Shown here: positions 11,988 to 22,908 of the stretch, in pieces | Numbering within the stretch: position 1 is the stretch's first letter | Layout of the letters: each line of letters opens with the position of its first letter | Assembly: GCF_029784155.1 (NCBI RefSeq) | Contig: NC_073693.1 | Coordinates: 153,795,442 to 153,859,441 of the forward strand | Length of the DNA stretch: 64,000 nt | From: Uranotaenia lowii | Taxonomy: Eukaryota; Arthropoda; Insecta; Diptera; Culicidae | Direction of reading: 5' to 3' | The notes under the pieces: model-generated | The model's input: the letters and a program-made list of their open reading frames with translations, nothing else | What the model was told of the DNA's origin: nothing | The model's database searches: none | Position numbers and translations under genes: made by a program

Positions 11988-12671
11988 AGCGGGCCATAGA
12001 CTACACAACATTTATTGTACAAATGCGATGAAATTCGGTCGCTGTAAATACGATTTGCATCGTGTATGGCACCGCTTGAATGGCCGCGCAATCGGTTTGA
12101 ATGAAATCGGTCGGAATCTAAATATTTTGTGCAAGCAACCCTCTTGGCATGGGGCAGGAAGACTGAAATTTGCTATATCGTTTTCTGTATAGTTTTTTTT
12201 ACTGTTAGGTAAAAAACCAGAAATTGTTGAAAAGATTTGTAATCGTTCAAATTTTAACTTCAGATAATCAGTTTCGTGTAGCGAGTCATGTAACTCAGTT
12301 GTTTTGGTGCTAAATTTAGATTTAGCTATTTTTAGAACAACCATTTACCAAACCATTTGTATTTATCAACTTCAAAACTTTAACGAAACTTGAGCGATCA
12401 TGCAAGAATTTTCCAGAGCAAAACAAAATATAATTAAATTATTGTTTTTTGCCAAACAAGTACTTTTCAGCATAAAACAAGTTTTATTAAAAATCACTTA
12501 ATAAGAAACTAAAATTTTGAACATTCGCACTGGTCGGTAGACTGACTTTTTTTATTCGCCAGCAATCGTTTGTGTTCGCGCGAAATACGTTTGCATCGGG
12601 TGTGGGCGAGCATAGATTCAAACAATCCTTGTGGAATTTTCCCAAGCCATTGGTGTAGTCTATGGCCCGCT
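11988..12671. mobile_element. MITE with AGCGGGCCATAGAC ends, TTA target site
   Basis: Inverted ends of about 20 bp (AGCGGGCCATAGACTACAC) with the trinucleotide TTA directly outside both ends (11985-11987 and 12672-12674). A 3-bp TTA/TAA duplication is the hallmark of PIF/Harbinger elements. At 684 bp and without a transposase it is non-autonomous. Confidence 0.7.
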
Positions 12672-12783
12672 TTATGTAAGATAAACAAAACGGAAATTTC
12701 CTTTAAATAAAATAATTGCGATAACTTTTACTTAAATTAACTGAACCAGTCTAATGCGCATTCTACACCACACCGATAAAGTA

Positions 12784-13945
12784 TACACGGAAAATAATAA
12801 AAAAGTAGGATTTACCTTTTTGCGAGGTGATTTTTTTTTCCACCCCTCTTTCGAGGTAAATTTTACCTTTTTTTCATTCACCTAGCAATAAGGTAAATAT
12901 TACCTTTTTTCAATTCACCTACGAATAAGAATTTCCTGATATAAATATATGATTTCTAAATTATCATATTTATCACTTGCTAGAAAAGCAGCAACTAATT
13001 GTTAAAACTTAAACTGGAAAGCTTTGCAATTTCAAGATTTTGATTTAAACATCTTAATATTTATTCACATTTAGAAAATATTTTGAAAGTAAGTATGTCC
13101 ACGTGGACATGACGCAAACCCCTACCCCCCTCTCCGTGGACAAGCGTGGACATTTCCATACCCCCTCCCCCCCCCCCCCCCCCCTAAGTTGTACACGTGG
13201 TATGTGAACGGCCCCTATTTGGTTTGGTTGGTTTCTTCAATAAAAATGAAAACAAAATTCATTCAAATATTTATATTTATTTGAAATAAATAGGGACTAT
13301 TCATTATATTTATTTTTTAAATGTATCACCGTGTTTAAAAAAATATTGAAGTAAATCCTTTTTCGCCAGGCTCGTGGCAATTCAGCTTCACGTTCTTCCG
13401 CGCCATAATGGCGACTAATCCAGTCAGATCCGGATTTTTCCGGAATGATATCTGGAGGATGACGTGAAATATACCTCGAAGCTGGGCCGATCTGAAACAA
13501 AAGCATAGTATTATGACGAGAACCAGCACAACTAAATGATATCTAAGAAAAAACTTACCATTCTGTTCCGATTTTCTCATATTGGCGCGAAACAAAACTT
13601 CCCTTCTGAACGACGAAACAGCTTAACCTCAATAAACGGATTCGTCAATTAGTTACTTTTGTTCGAGATGAATTGAACCGTTTTGTTTAACTCAATCCAG
13701 GTCAATTTCACCTCGCTACGAGGTAAGTTTTACCTTATTTGGATTTACCTTTTTTCTAGGTGAATTATACTTTTTTATTGAGCTCAATTCAGGTGAACTT
13801 CACCTCGCTACGAAGTAAGATTTACCTTTCTTGGATTCACCTTTTTTCTCGGTGAATTGTACCTGTTTTTCAACCTCGATTCATGTAAATTTTACCTCGC
13901 TGTGAGGTGAGTTTCACCTCGAAGAGGTACACTCAACGAAATCGA
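12784..13945. repeat. GAGGTAAA-type tandem repeat element
   Basis: Starts TACACGGAAAATAAT. At 12800-12930 and again at 13690-13945 it carries imperfect tandem units of roughly 80-90 bp built on phrases such as TTCACCTCGCTACGAGGTAA and GGTGAATT. The two blocks are separated by AT-rich DNA, a run of 18 C at 13167-13184 and an exon-like piece near 13340-13600. A related, shorter copy in reverse orientation lies at about 52600-52873. Confidence 0.55.
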
Positions 13946-14220
13946 CACATTGGGGCTATGTGTGAGCCTATATAGATTTTTGCAATTTGTTTCCCATATG
14001 AAGAATATGTGCCACACATATAGCAAAAACATAGAATGGTAAAGTGTAGCGACACATAAAAAACATAATGCTGGTCAAATGAAATCAATAAAAATGTTCA
14101 CATAGTCGACATATGTAAGGTACAATGGATGAAATTTTCTGTTGCTGTTAAAATTTCATTTTACAATTTATTTCACATAAAAAAAAGCCACAAAAACACT
14201 TTCAAGAACGTTAAAAGCCA

Positions 14221-14386
14221 ATTTTATTCAAGTTTGAATATTTTCTAACACATTTTTTGGTGTAACATTGATAAGTCAGAGCCTTCAGCTCCCGTCCCGG
14301 TTTCCTCCGGATGCTCGAATTTTCACAACAGAACTCCATGTTTTTGTACCCGCATGAATCGGTATTATACAATAACGATTTCCATT
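14221..14386 (-). other. Possible 3' exon end of a host gene, split by the Bel element
   Basis: On the minus strand an open frame runs from the flank right of the Bel/Pao element (from about 22300), across the target site, to a TGA at 14285-14287. An AATAAA-type signal lies about 57 bases beyond (plus 14221-14228). The residues near the end (NGNRYCIIPIHAGTKTW) look protein-like, but I do not recognise them and see no upstream exon. It could equally be chance or part of an older repeat. Confidence 0.25.
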
Positions 14387-14391
14387 ATCTT

Positions 14392-15025
14392 TGTTGCCGA
14401 TAGAATTTAAACTCCTCAGTTTTGTGAAGACTGTATATTTCACGAAGAAAAAAGAATTACAAAATTCCTGCAACAGGAGCACTTTTAGGTTAGATAGTCT
14501 TTAGAAAATTTTACAAATTACTTACTGTAGTAGCTCTTCGCTATCGTGCAACACTTTTACGGGCAACTTAGAAGAAGTCTGTTCGTAGGAACCTTTGTAT
14601 ATAATCGTTTTAATTAGTTTTAAGCTAGTTTAAGTAGATTGTTCAATTTTACCTGTCCTTGTACGTTCTAGTCAACAAATTTAGGTTAAGGTTTTCTAGG
14701 TTATCCAATTTGCACGTAGATCCTATTTTTTAGTAATATTTTTAATTAATTTCAGCTAAATTCAATTCACTGTATAAGTGCTTACCAAATAGGAATAAAA
14801 GAAAAATAACAACCTAGCAACTTTAGAATAATTAATTCGGATTTTTATAAGAAAGCTTTCTAACTGAATCGAACACGTTTCACTCGTTTCGCCTTCTCCA
14901 GTTTTCTTTTTCTCCACACAGTTCGGCGGCCGGTTCGCTTGTTCGCCAACGGTTGTCACGGCTGACGTTTGTTGTCGACAACCAGGGACGGACTAGGCTC
15001 GCTGGTCGACGTGGCGCGCGCAACA
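14392..15025 (-). repeat. 3' LTR of Bel/Pao element
   Basis: 634 bp with TG...CA ends; it matches the other LTR base for base as far as I can read. The Gag-Pol stop codon lies inside it (14956), so about 70 bases of the LTR are coding. Confidence 0.92.
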
Positions 15026-18000
15026 CTCCCCCCTTCAATGCACCGAAGATCCATCTGAGTTGCATTTCCTCCTACGCCGACGTCGAGCACCGCGAGTTTG
15101 ACGGATGGTCGCTCGTATATACCTTTAGCGGTCTGCACTGTAGCCCACCTGACTTGCCCATCTGGTGCTACATTAGTGGCGATCACTCGCCCCTTGGGCC
15201 AGCAGTTGCGAGGAAACCGTGCGTCAACAATGATCACGATGTCGTTGACCTTGATCGGCTTCGCTTCAGTGAACCACTTCGCTCGACGAGTCAGTGAAGG
15301 GAGGTAGTCATGCAGCCATTGCTTCCAAAATTGATCCGCTAGGCTTTGTGACATCCGCCAGTTCTGCCGCAATCGGGTGGGGTTGTCATCGAAGCAGGTC
15401 CACGGCAGCATTCCATTCGACGACCCCATGATGAAATGGTTAGGTGTCAGCACAGGAGATTGATCGTCGCCAAGAGGTATTTCCGTCAGGGGTCTCGAGT
15501 TGACGATACTTTCCACCTCAATGAGCATACTCCGCAGCGTTTCGTCGGATGGCAGACGACTCGGAAGCAGCTTCTCCAGGTTCTGTTTGACCGTCCGAAT
15601 CAGCCTCTCCCAAGCTCCTCCCATGTGAGGGGACATAGGAGGGATGAAGTGCCAGGTGGTTTGAGATGAAGTAAATTCCGCTACGATCCTATCGTGGTCC
15701 AATTGTTCGAGTGCGGCCTGTAGCTCCTTCTTGGCCCCTACGAAATTCGTACCATGGTCGCTGTATATGGCGACTGGTACTCCCCTCCTGCCCATGACGT
15801 TGCGCAGAGCCATGATACACGAATCAGTTGTCAGTGAGTGCGCGACTTCCAGGTGGATTGCCCGTACGGTCAGGCAAGTGACTAAGACTCCCCAGCGTTT
15901 CTCCGTTCGGCGGCCTATGGATACCGTCATTGGGCCGAAATAATCCACCCCCATGTGGCTGAAAGGTCGACTGTAGGCCGCTAGACGAGCAGGCGGCAGA
16001 TCGCTCATCAGCGGTGCTTGTGGTCGAGCTCCTTCGTTCTTGCAGGTTTGACAGCTATTGCGGACCAACTTGTAGACTGCCTTGAGGTGAGGAATGTAGA
16101 AGCGTTGTTTCAGCTCATTTACGATGGTTTCGTGGTTCTGATGCAGGAAGCGTTGATGGACGTCCAGTACGATAAGCCGAGTAATATGGTGGTCTCGTGG
16201 CAGAATGACGGGATTGGCGATGCTGCTATCGATGAACTGGCAAGCGTTGGTTCGTCCGCGAATCCGTAGAATCCCCTTTTCATCCATGATCGGACAGAGG
16301 CGGTAGAGGGAGCTGCTTTTGGGAATCGGTTTTTCACACGGTTTTTGGAGCTTCGTAGACAGGATGGCGATTTCCTCCATATACGTGCTCCTTTGGGCCA
16401 CCTGGTAGAGATAGCTCTCGGCCATGATGAACTCATCACGGGAGAAAGGTCTGTGCGCCTTCGGAGAGTTTCGGAAGGACCGTTGCATATTTTTGATGGC
16501 TCTGAACACATACGCAGTAGTTTTCAAAAGGACTGTCCATTTGCTGAACCGGCTAGCATCGATGATCGGGTCGAAAGCCTTGAAATGGAGATGTAGATGC
16601 GGACGAAGCTCCGTATCGGTCGCCTTCACAATCTGCGAGGTCGTAGGCCAGTCTTCCTCGGGGTTTCGAAGAAAATCAGGTCCGCAAAACCATCTGCTGG
16701 ATGCACTCAAGTCAGGACATCCCTTCCACTTGGTCCCATCATCCGCCACGTTCAACTTTGTGGGAACCCACCGCCATTCTTTTATCTCCGTCGACTCCAG
16801 TATCTCGCTGATTCGAACTCCTACAAACTGGCTGTAGCGCCGGTGATCCGAATGCAACCAGCACATCACGTCCCTCGCATCGGTCCAGAAGTAGCGCCTT
16901 TGAACCTTTATCGAAAGAGATGCCAGAATGGAATCCGCCAGTCTGACTCCAATGACGGCCGTCTGCAGCTCAGATCGCGGAATAGATAGAAATTTTAGCG
17001 GAGCGACCCTGGTTTTTGCTCCAGCTAGCGAACACTCCACGGTACTTCCTTCTTGGAATCGCAGATAGACGACGGCCGCAAATCCATTCTCGCTTGCGTC
17101 CACGAAAGTGTGCATTTGTACGACGGTGTTCTCTCCCGCAGAAGTTGCGATGCGATAGCAGCGAGGAATTTTCACGTTCGAAACTTGAGGGAGAATCCGC
17201 AACCAGGTCAGCCATTTTTCGAAGTGACAGTCGTGAATCTCCTCATCCCAGTCGACGGACGCTCTCCAAATCTCCTGCAGAAGGCTTCGAAGGAACATGA
17301 GGAAGTGGCTGATCAACCCGAGTGGGTCGAACACCATCATCAGGGTCCGAAGCACTTCACGCTTCGTCGGTCGTCTATTACCAGCCAATAACTCAGCGTC
17401 ATGGCGGGCGGATACCTTGTATGTGAAGTAGTCGGCTTTCGTATCCCACCACATTCCGAGCACTTTTCCGGTGGTCTCCGCTTCCCCTATGCTCAGATTC
17501 TTCTCGTTGGTCCCTTCTCCGTCAAGCGCAGCAACTACCGCCGGTGAGTTTGATATCCAGTTCCGCATCTCAAATCCACCGGACTCGTGGATCTTCTTCA
17601 CGTCCGTAGCTAGCAGGATTGCTTCCTCCTCCGTTTCGGCACTGATGAGCATATCGTCCACGTAATGCTGGTGAATGATAGCGTCGACCGCATTCGGATA
17701 TTCCTGCTCGAACTGCTTTGCGTGGGTGTTCTTGACGTATTGGGCGGTACTTGGAGAGCAGCACGCCCCAAAGGACATTACTTGCAGCACGTATACGCTG
17801 GGTGTAGCGTCATCTGGATTCTCCTTCCAAAAGAACCGTAGGCAGTGCTGGTCCTGAAGTCTCATCAGGACTTGGTGGTACATTTCCCTGAGGTCACCGG
17901 AAACAGCTACGCGGAACTCCCGAAATCGCACCAGAACTGAAAGAAGAGAAGCCAGCAGGTCGGGTCCTTTGAGCAGAACGGAATTAAGGGATACTCCATA

Positions 18001-21000
18001 ACAGCTTGCAGCTGCGTCCCACACAACCCGTATCTTTTTGGGCTTGTTAGGGTTGACTACCGGAAATATCGGAAGATACCAGACTCGGTTATTGGACATC
18101 TCTAGCTCTTCCTTCGTTAACTTCCGTATGTATCCTTTGGTCAGGTACTCTTGCATTTTCGCATTCATTGCTTGCGCAAGGTTTTTATCCTTCTGCATCC
18201 GTCGATACAAACATTCCCATCGCCGTAATGCCATCGCTCTACTGTCCGGAAGCCGCACGTTGTCATAACGCCACAGAAGACCGGATTCATAACGGCCATT
18301 CTTGCGTGTCGTCAGCGTTGCCAGGAGTTCGTTGGCTCGTTGATCGTCTTTAGACAGGAGCAGTTTTTCCGGTTTGCTGATTCCGAGGCTCTCCAGAGAG
18401 AAGTACTTTTTCATGGCTTCGTGCAACTCCTGGTCCGTATCGGTCTCGCACTGGCATAGCTGAACGCTGTGATGATTGACATGGCTGACATCGTCGTTCG
18501 TTTTGCAACAGCACCCGTAAATCATCCATCCCAAACGAGTTTTGACGGCTATGGGCTCGTTTGGCTTGCCTTCGCGGGATTTCATCGCATTTCCCAGACT
18601 TGCATGATCCAATCCGATGAGGAGTCGCGGGCTGACTTCTTCGTAAGATTCCACCGGCAAACCTCCAAGATGCCGATACTTCTCCTGCAGCTGAGGAATT
18701 TGCAGCGTCTGTGGTCGCAACTGCAGACTCCTAACAGTGTGAACTTCGTGAAGCGGAAACTTTTTTGAAGGATTTAGGATGCTTGAAATCTGGAAGTTCA
18801 CCTTCTGTGACAGGCTCTCCGTTCTGTTCGCACCACTGGTCCATCGAAGACAGAGGGGTTTTGTGGGTCCTTGCACTCCAAGTTCGTCCGCCAGACTCTG
18901 TTCCATCAGTGTGAGTTCCGAACCGTCGTCTACAAAGGCGTAGGTTCGAATCGACTTTGCCGGACCATGTAGAAGAACTGGAACGAATCTGAACAGGATT
19001 TCGGACTGTCCTTGGTGTACGTTGCAGCTGGTATTTGCTGGAGCTTGAGGAGTTGGTGTTGAAGGAGTAGCTGTTGTGGTCGTCGATTTCCTTGCTTCGC
19101 TGTGTAGAAGAGAGTGATGCAAATACGTACAGCCATTGACACCACACGCTTTTTTCTGCTTGCATGGACCGTAATGTTTGCGCAGGCATTTCCGACAAAC
19201 GTTGAATTCTCGTATTACCGCCCATCTGGAATCGTAGCTGAGCTCCTTGAACCGTTTGCATTCCGCCAATGATGAACAGCTTCCTTTACATCCGGGGCAT
19301 GCCTTGGCGAAGTCTTTTGAAAAGGGTTTGTTGCTCCCTTGAGCGACCGACGGTTTCTCCGATTGTTGACGGTCTTCTTCTGCGTGATGATTCAAAAACC
19401 CATCCTTTTTCGAAGATCTAAAACGGTTATCACTGCCAGCAGAAATTGAAACCGCGCTAGCATCCTCGGCGATAAAACGGAGCCACGAGCTGAAGTCCAA
19501 GAGATTTGGGTTGAGTGTATTTCGGGAATTTCTTGCCCAGTCTAGCTTCAGCGTTGGCGGCAATCGTTCCACTAACTCGTATCTCAAGGAAGCGTTGTAG
19601 ATAAAATCCCCAATTTCGCATGCTTCCACCGTCGCCACCAGATTCTCGACACTGAGGGCGAATTGGATCACCGTATCCAACCTTTCGATGTTAGGAGACG
19701 GTAATGCCCGAATCTTCCTGACGATAGCCTGAATGATCGTTTCTGGTCGTCCATACAACATCTTAAGGGTGTCCATAACTCCCTGTACGTTCGATGGATG
19801 GAGCATGCGGCACTTGACTGCCTCTAGCGCTTTTCCTCTAAGGCATTTCCGCAATCTCAGCATGTTTTCTTCATTCGAGAATCCGCATAGCTGGGAGGAC
19901 GAGTTGAAGATCGAAAAGAAAAGCGGCCAATCTTCAGGATTCCCATTGAAGTCCGGCAGATCCTTGGACACGGCTTGTCTAGCGGCCAGCTGACTTCTAT
20001 TCAGCCGGTGGGTAGTATCTCCGTCGTCGAATCCGATTACGGGAGGTATCGATGGCCGTGGCTGTAAGACTGGAGCAACCGGAGTAGATCCTTGCCCAGA
20101 AACAAAATTTAATCCGCCGGCGAAGGTTCCGGCTACGGGGGGCATCGGTGGCTGCTGCTGCAGGACTGGAGCGACCGGGGTAGATCCTTGTCCGGGAATG
20201 AAATTTAATCCGCCGGTGAAGGTTCCAGTTTCCCTACGTTCCTCTTGTTGCGCACATACACCGGGTTGAACATTCGGACGGCATTCCGGTTCCCGCTGAT
20301 TTGCAATTGTTTCTTCAGGGAAATTTGACGGAGTAGTACGACGACTCCGCTGGTCTGCCGGTGGAACGATCCTTTCCGAAAACTGCCTCAACATTTCAAC
20401 AATCGTCTCTGAATTCCGTCTAGGGGCCGACATTCCTCGTTCTGCGCCAGAACCTTTATTCAAAATCGGGCGCGAGACCGCATTACTGGAATTCATCACC
20501 GGGACAGCACACGCCGGTGGTGCTCGGCGATCTACAGCTAGCAGTTCGCGGAGTAATGAAGCGATCTCGGATCCATCATCGACCGGTTGCTCTTGATTTG
20601 AATTCTCGAGCGCTTGGGGCTTCGACGAGTTGCACAGCACTGGTTCGTTTTCCGGTCCTACGTCGACGAGGCCTGAATCGTCGCCACATTTCTCCGTATC
20701 CTCTATCCACTGCCGAACCTTTGTTGCATTCTCCAACATCGAATCCGGATGGCTGACTAGAGATGAAGTTTCGCTTTCCAGCTCCTGAAGCAGGCTGTAC
20801 TTCTCCTCCAGGTACTTCAACTGGCAAGTACGTTCTTCTTCCAGTTTTTGTAGCTGCAGCTCGATTCTCCTTTTCTCACTTCGCCTACTTGATTTCCCGT
20901 ACGATTTCACCGATGCTGTGACGTTGGGGGGTGGATTTTGTTGTTGTTGATTCTGGTTGGGCTGCTGGATCTCGGGCACACTTTTCGCTGCTGCTCGGGG

Positions 21001-21600
21001 GGTCCTCACCACGACTACACTTGCGCACCCGGGGCACGACCAGCTTATGTTTTCCACTGACTGACTCACTTCGACACACGCGAAATGGTACCACCAGTCG
21101 CATTCGTCGCACTGTACCATGGCAAAATTATCAGGCTCATTACATAGCCCGCAACTGCTGACTGGATTTAAGCGAACGCGGCGAGGGGGGTTTCGTCTGA
21201 CAGGGACTGATATTCGTTTACTTCTAATCTTAGTTGCCTTCTTTTGTACTTTAGGAATGGCTTCAGCTGTGGTTCTCACCGTTCCGGTAGCGTTTACCTG
21301 GTGGGTCGTCGTCTCCGAAGGGAATGATTCCTCCGGATGGTTTCCGCGATTTACGACCTGACGGCCAACATCGGTTAGCATACCTGGCGCACTGGCGAAA
21401 CGTCGCGGCTGTACCTTGGGGATGGCTCCTTTTGCAGTGTTTACCATTTCGGCTGCGGTTACTTGTTGGCTCGCCGTCTCCGAAAGAAATGACATCATCG
21501 GATGGTTTACGCCGATCGCAACATGCCCACCAACATTGGCTGAGCCACCGGACACACTGGCAGGACGTCGTGACTGGGAGCCTTTGGGTTGACTTGCCAT
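14956..21600 (-). CDS. Bel/Pao Gag-Pol polyprotein (2214 aa)
   Basis: Single polyprotein for capsid, protease, reverse transcriptase, RNase H and integrase. In order: two tandem repeats of about 60 residues near the N terminus; a PHD-type zinc finger at about 148-191 (CGLCNEP...CDECDWWYHFAC...CPGC); a coiled coil; a second pair of repeats (GGLNF..GQGSTPVAPVLQ); a DUF1759-type gag region from about 550; zinc-knuckle-like cysteines near 770-830; an aspartic protease (AFVDDGSE) near 890; RT with YVDD near 1310; RNase H; an integrase HHCC domain near 1815-1853 and a DDE core (GVDYFGP, YSDHGTNF, GGAWERL) near 1885-2000; then a C-terminal DUF5641-like region. No stop or frameshift is present. The ATG is only 29 bases after the 5' LTR. 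Confidence 0.93.
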   Translation of the reverse strand: MASQPKGSQSRRPASVSGGSANVGGHVAIGVNHPMMSFLSETASQQVTAAEMVNTAKGAIPKVQPRRFASAPGMLTDVGRQVVNRGNHPEESFPSETTTHQVNATGTVRTTAEAIPKVQKKATKIRSKRISVPVRRNPPRRVRLNPVSSCGLCNEPDNFAMVQCDECDWWYHFACVEVSQSVENISWSCPGCASVVVVRTPRAAAKSVPEIQQPNQNQQQQNPPPNVTASVKSYGKSSRRSEKRRIELQLQKLEEERTCQLKYLEEKYSLLQELESETSSLVSHPDSMLENATKVRQWIEDTEKCGDDSGLVDVGPENEPVLCNSSKPQALENSNQEQPVDDGSEIASLLRELLAVDRRAPPACAVPVMNSSNAVSRPILNKGSGAERGMSAPRRNSETIVEMLRQFSERIVPPADQRSRRTTPSNFPEETIANQREPECRPNVQPGVCAQQEERRETGTFTGGLNFIPGQGSTPVAPVLQQQPPMPPVAGTFAGGLNFVSGQGSTPVAPVLQPRPSIPPVIGFDDGDTTHRLNRSQLAARQAVSKDLPDFNGNPEDWPLFFSIFNSSSQLCGFSNEENMLRLRKCLRGKALEAVKCRMLHPSNVQGVMDTLKMLYGRPETIIQAIVRKIRALPSPNIERLDTVIQFALSVENLVATVEACEIGDFIYNASLRYELVERLPPTLKLDWARNSRNTLNPNLLDFSSWLRFIAEDASAVSISAGSDNRFRSSKKDGFLNHHAEEDRQQSEKPSVAQGSNKPFSKDFAKACPGCKGSCSSLAECKRFKELSYDSRWAVIREFNVCRKCLRKHYGPCKQKKACGVNGCTYLHHSLLHSEARKSTTTTATPSTPTPQAPANTSCNVHQGQSEILFRFVPVLLHGPAKSIRTYAFVDDGSELTLMEQSLADELGVQGPTKPLCLRWTSGANRTESLSQKVNFQISSILNPSKKFPLHEVHTVRSLQLRPQTLQIPQLQEKYRHLGGLPVESYEEVSPRLLIGLDHASLGNAMKSREGKPNEPIAVKTRLGWMIYGCCCKTNDDVSHVNHHSVQLCQCETDTDQELHEAMKKYFSLESLGISKPEKLLLSKDDQRANELLATLTTRKNGRYESGLLWRYDNVRLPDSRAMALRRWECLYRRMQKDKNLAQAMNAKMQEYLTKGYIRKLTKEELEMSNNRVWYLPIFPVVNPNKPKKIRVVWDAAASCYGVSLNSVLLKGPDLLASLLSVLVRFREFRVAVSGDLREMYHQVLMRLQDQHCLRFFWKENPDDATPSVYVLQVMSFGACCSPSTAQYVKNTHAKQFEQEYPNAVDAIIHQHYVDDMLISAETEEEAILLATDVKKIHESGGFEMRNWISNSPAVVAALDGEGTNEKNLSIGEAETTGKVLGMWWDTKADYFTYKVSARHDAELLAGNRRPTKREVLRTLMMVFDPLGLISHFLMFLRSLLQEIWRASVDWDEEIHDCHFEKWLTWLRILPQVSNVKIPRCYRIATSAGENTVVQMHTFVDASENGFAAVVYLRFQEGSTVECSLAGAKTRVAPLKFLSIPRSELQTAVIGVRLADSILASLSIKVQRRYFWTDARDVMCWLHSDHRRYSQFVGVRISEILESTEIKEWRWVPTKLNVADDGTKWKGCPDLSASSRWFCGPDFLRNPEEDWPTTSQIVKATDTELRPHLHLHFKAFDPIIDASRFSKWTVLLKTTAYVFRAIKNMQRSFRNSPKAHRPFSRDEFIMAESYLYQVAQRSTYMEEIAILSTKLQKPCEKPIPKSSSLYRLCPIMDEKGILRIRGRTNACQFIDSSIANPVILPRDHHITRLIVLDVHQRFLHQNHETIVNELKQRFYIPHLKAVYKLVRNSCQTCKNEGARPQAPLMSDLPPARLAAYSRPFSHMGVDYFGPMTVSIGRRTEKRWGVLVTCLTVRAIHLEVAHSLTTDSCIMALRNVMGRRGVPVAIYSDHGTNFVGAKKELQAALEQLDHDRIVAEFTSSQTTWHFIPPMSPHMGGAWERLIRTVKQNLEKLLPSRLPSDETLRSMLIEVESIVNSRPLTEIPLGDDQSPVLTPNHFIMGSSNGMLPWTCFDDNPTRLRQNWRMSQSLADQFWKQWLHDYLPSLTRRAKWFTEAKPIKVNDIVIIVDARFPRNCWPKGRVIATNVAPDGQVRWATVQTAKGIYERPSVKLAVLDVGVGGNATQMDLRCIEGGSVARATSTSEPSPSLVVDNKRQP

Positions 21601-21629
21601 TCCAATTTATTTACAGAATTTTGTAAATT

Positions 21630-22263
21630 TGTTGCCGATAGAATTTAAACTCCTCAGTTTTGTGAAGACTGTATATTTCACGAAGAAAAAAGAATTACAA
21701 AATTCCTGCAACAGGAGCACTTTTAGGTTAGATAGTCTTTAGAAAATTTTACAAATTACTTACTGTAGTAGCTCTTCGCTATCGTGCAACACTTTTACGG
21801 GCAACTTAGAAGAAGTCTGTTCGTAGGAACCTTTGTATATAATCGTTTTAATTAGTTTTAAGCTAGTTTAAGTAGATTGTTCAATTTTACCTGTCCTTGT
21901 ACGTTCTAGTCAACAAATTTAGGTTAAGGTTTTCTAGGTTATCCAATTTGCACGTAGATCCTATTTTTTAGTAATATTTTTAATTAATTTCAGCTAAATT
22001 CAATTCACTGTATAAGTGCTTACCAAATAGGAATAAAAGAAAAATAACAACCTAGCAACTTTAGAATAATTAATTCGGATTTTTATAAGAAAGCTTTCTA
22101 ACTGAATCGAACACGTTTCACTCGTTTCGCCTTCTCCAGTTTTCTTTTTCTCCACACAGTTCGGCGGCCGGTTCGCTTGTTCGCCAACGGTTGTCACGGC
22201 TGACGTTTGTTGTCGACAACCAGGGACGGACTAGGCTCGCTGGTCGACGTGGCGCGCGCAACA
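21630..22263 (-). repeat. 5' LTR of Bel/Pao element
   Basis: 634-bp copy at the start of the element in its own orientation. Between it and the ATG are only 29 bases, containing the small palindrome TTTACA(6)TGTAAA. No obvious TGG-type tRNA primer-binding site is seen there. Confidence 0.92.
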
Positions 22264-22459
22264 ATCTTCTTCCAAAGACACACGAAAGATTAGCTTTATA
22301 GTTTTGGATTATTAATGTACGATTAAGCTAGTCTTTTTTTCATGGAATGGAATCGTTTGGGCGCACTTTACGATACAGCGAACGGGTCGTTAAGTAGAGT
22401 AACCATTCATTTTTTTTGCTTTTTTCTAGATGAAAATTTAGCAGAGAGCACCTGAAAGA

Positions 22460-22735
22460 TGTCGAAGTACAATGATTACGCCCTTCGCATACGTTAGTCC
22501 AGCTGGTGGTTTATCCCTCGCTGTAAAGTGACTAGAATACATTAAGAGTGTGTATCTTTTCTTACCGCGTTTTTCACACGACAAGTCGCCATCGTTTTGC
22601 GTCTTTATAATAAAGTTCTTTTGTATTAAACTAACGCGAGTGTTTTTCCCCGTATAAATCCGGAATATCCTTTTTCACCAACTTATCCCGCTGATAGTTG
22701 ATGTGCGTGCGCTCTGCTAGTCGTTCCGCCCATCA
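22460..22735 (+). repeat. 5' LTR of copia element
   Basis: 276 bp with TG...CA ends, matching the 3' LTR. It contains a TATAATAAAG stretch and the likely promoter and polyadenylation signals, though I cannot place the start site. Confidence 0.9.
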
Positions 22736-22752
22736 GGTTATGGGCCCAGCAG
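22736..22752 (+). promoter_or_regulatory. Copia primer-binding site
   Basis: GGTTATGGGCCCAGC directly follows the 5' LTR. This matches the known primer site of Drosophila copia, which pairs with an internal part of initiator Met-tRNA rather than with its 3' end. Confidence 0.75.
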
Positions 22753-22908
22753 ATAGACTCGTGAAAAATTGTTCGTTTTCGGAAAGTGTCCGGGAGTAAC
22801 CGATTGAGGTTAAGTTTTCCGCGTGGTTTGCGTGTTCCGCTTTCGGGAGATAGCGAAGAAAAGAACTGTCCGTTTTCGAGTGTTTGGACAAACGGAAAGT
22901 GTGTGAAA

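Larger units (their letters stand above)
14392..22263 (-). mobile_element. Intact Bel/Pao LTR retrotransposon
   Basis: 7872-bp element on the minus strand with two 634-bp LTRs (TGTTG...CAACA) that read identical, flanked by the 5-bp duplication ATCTT (14387-14391 and 22264-22268). A purine-rich tract on the minus strand (plus 15026-15036) precedes the 3' LTR. It encodes a single Gag-Pol ORF without breaks. Identical LTRs mean a very recent insertion. Confidence 0.93.

Noticed and set aside
13167..13184. Run of 18 C as a biological signal
   Set aside because: Homopolymer with no accompanying structure; its length may also be unreliable.
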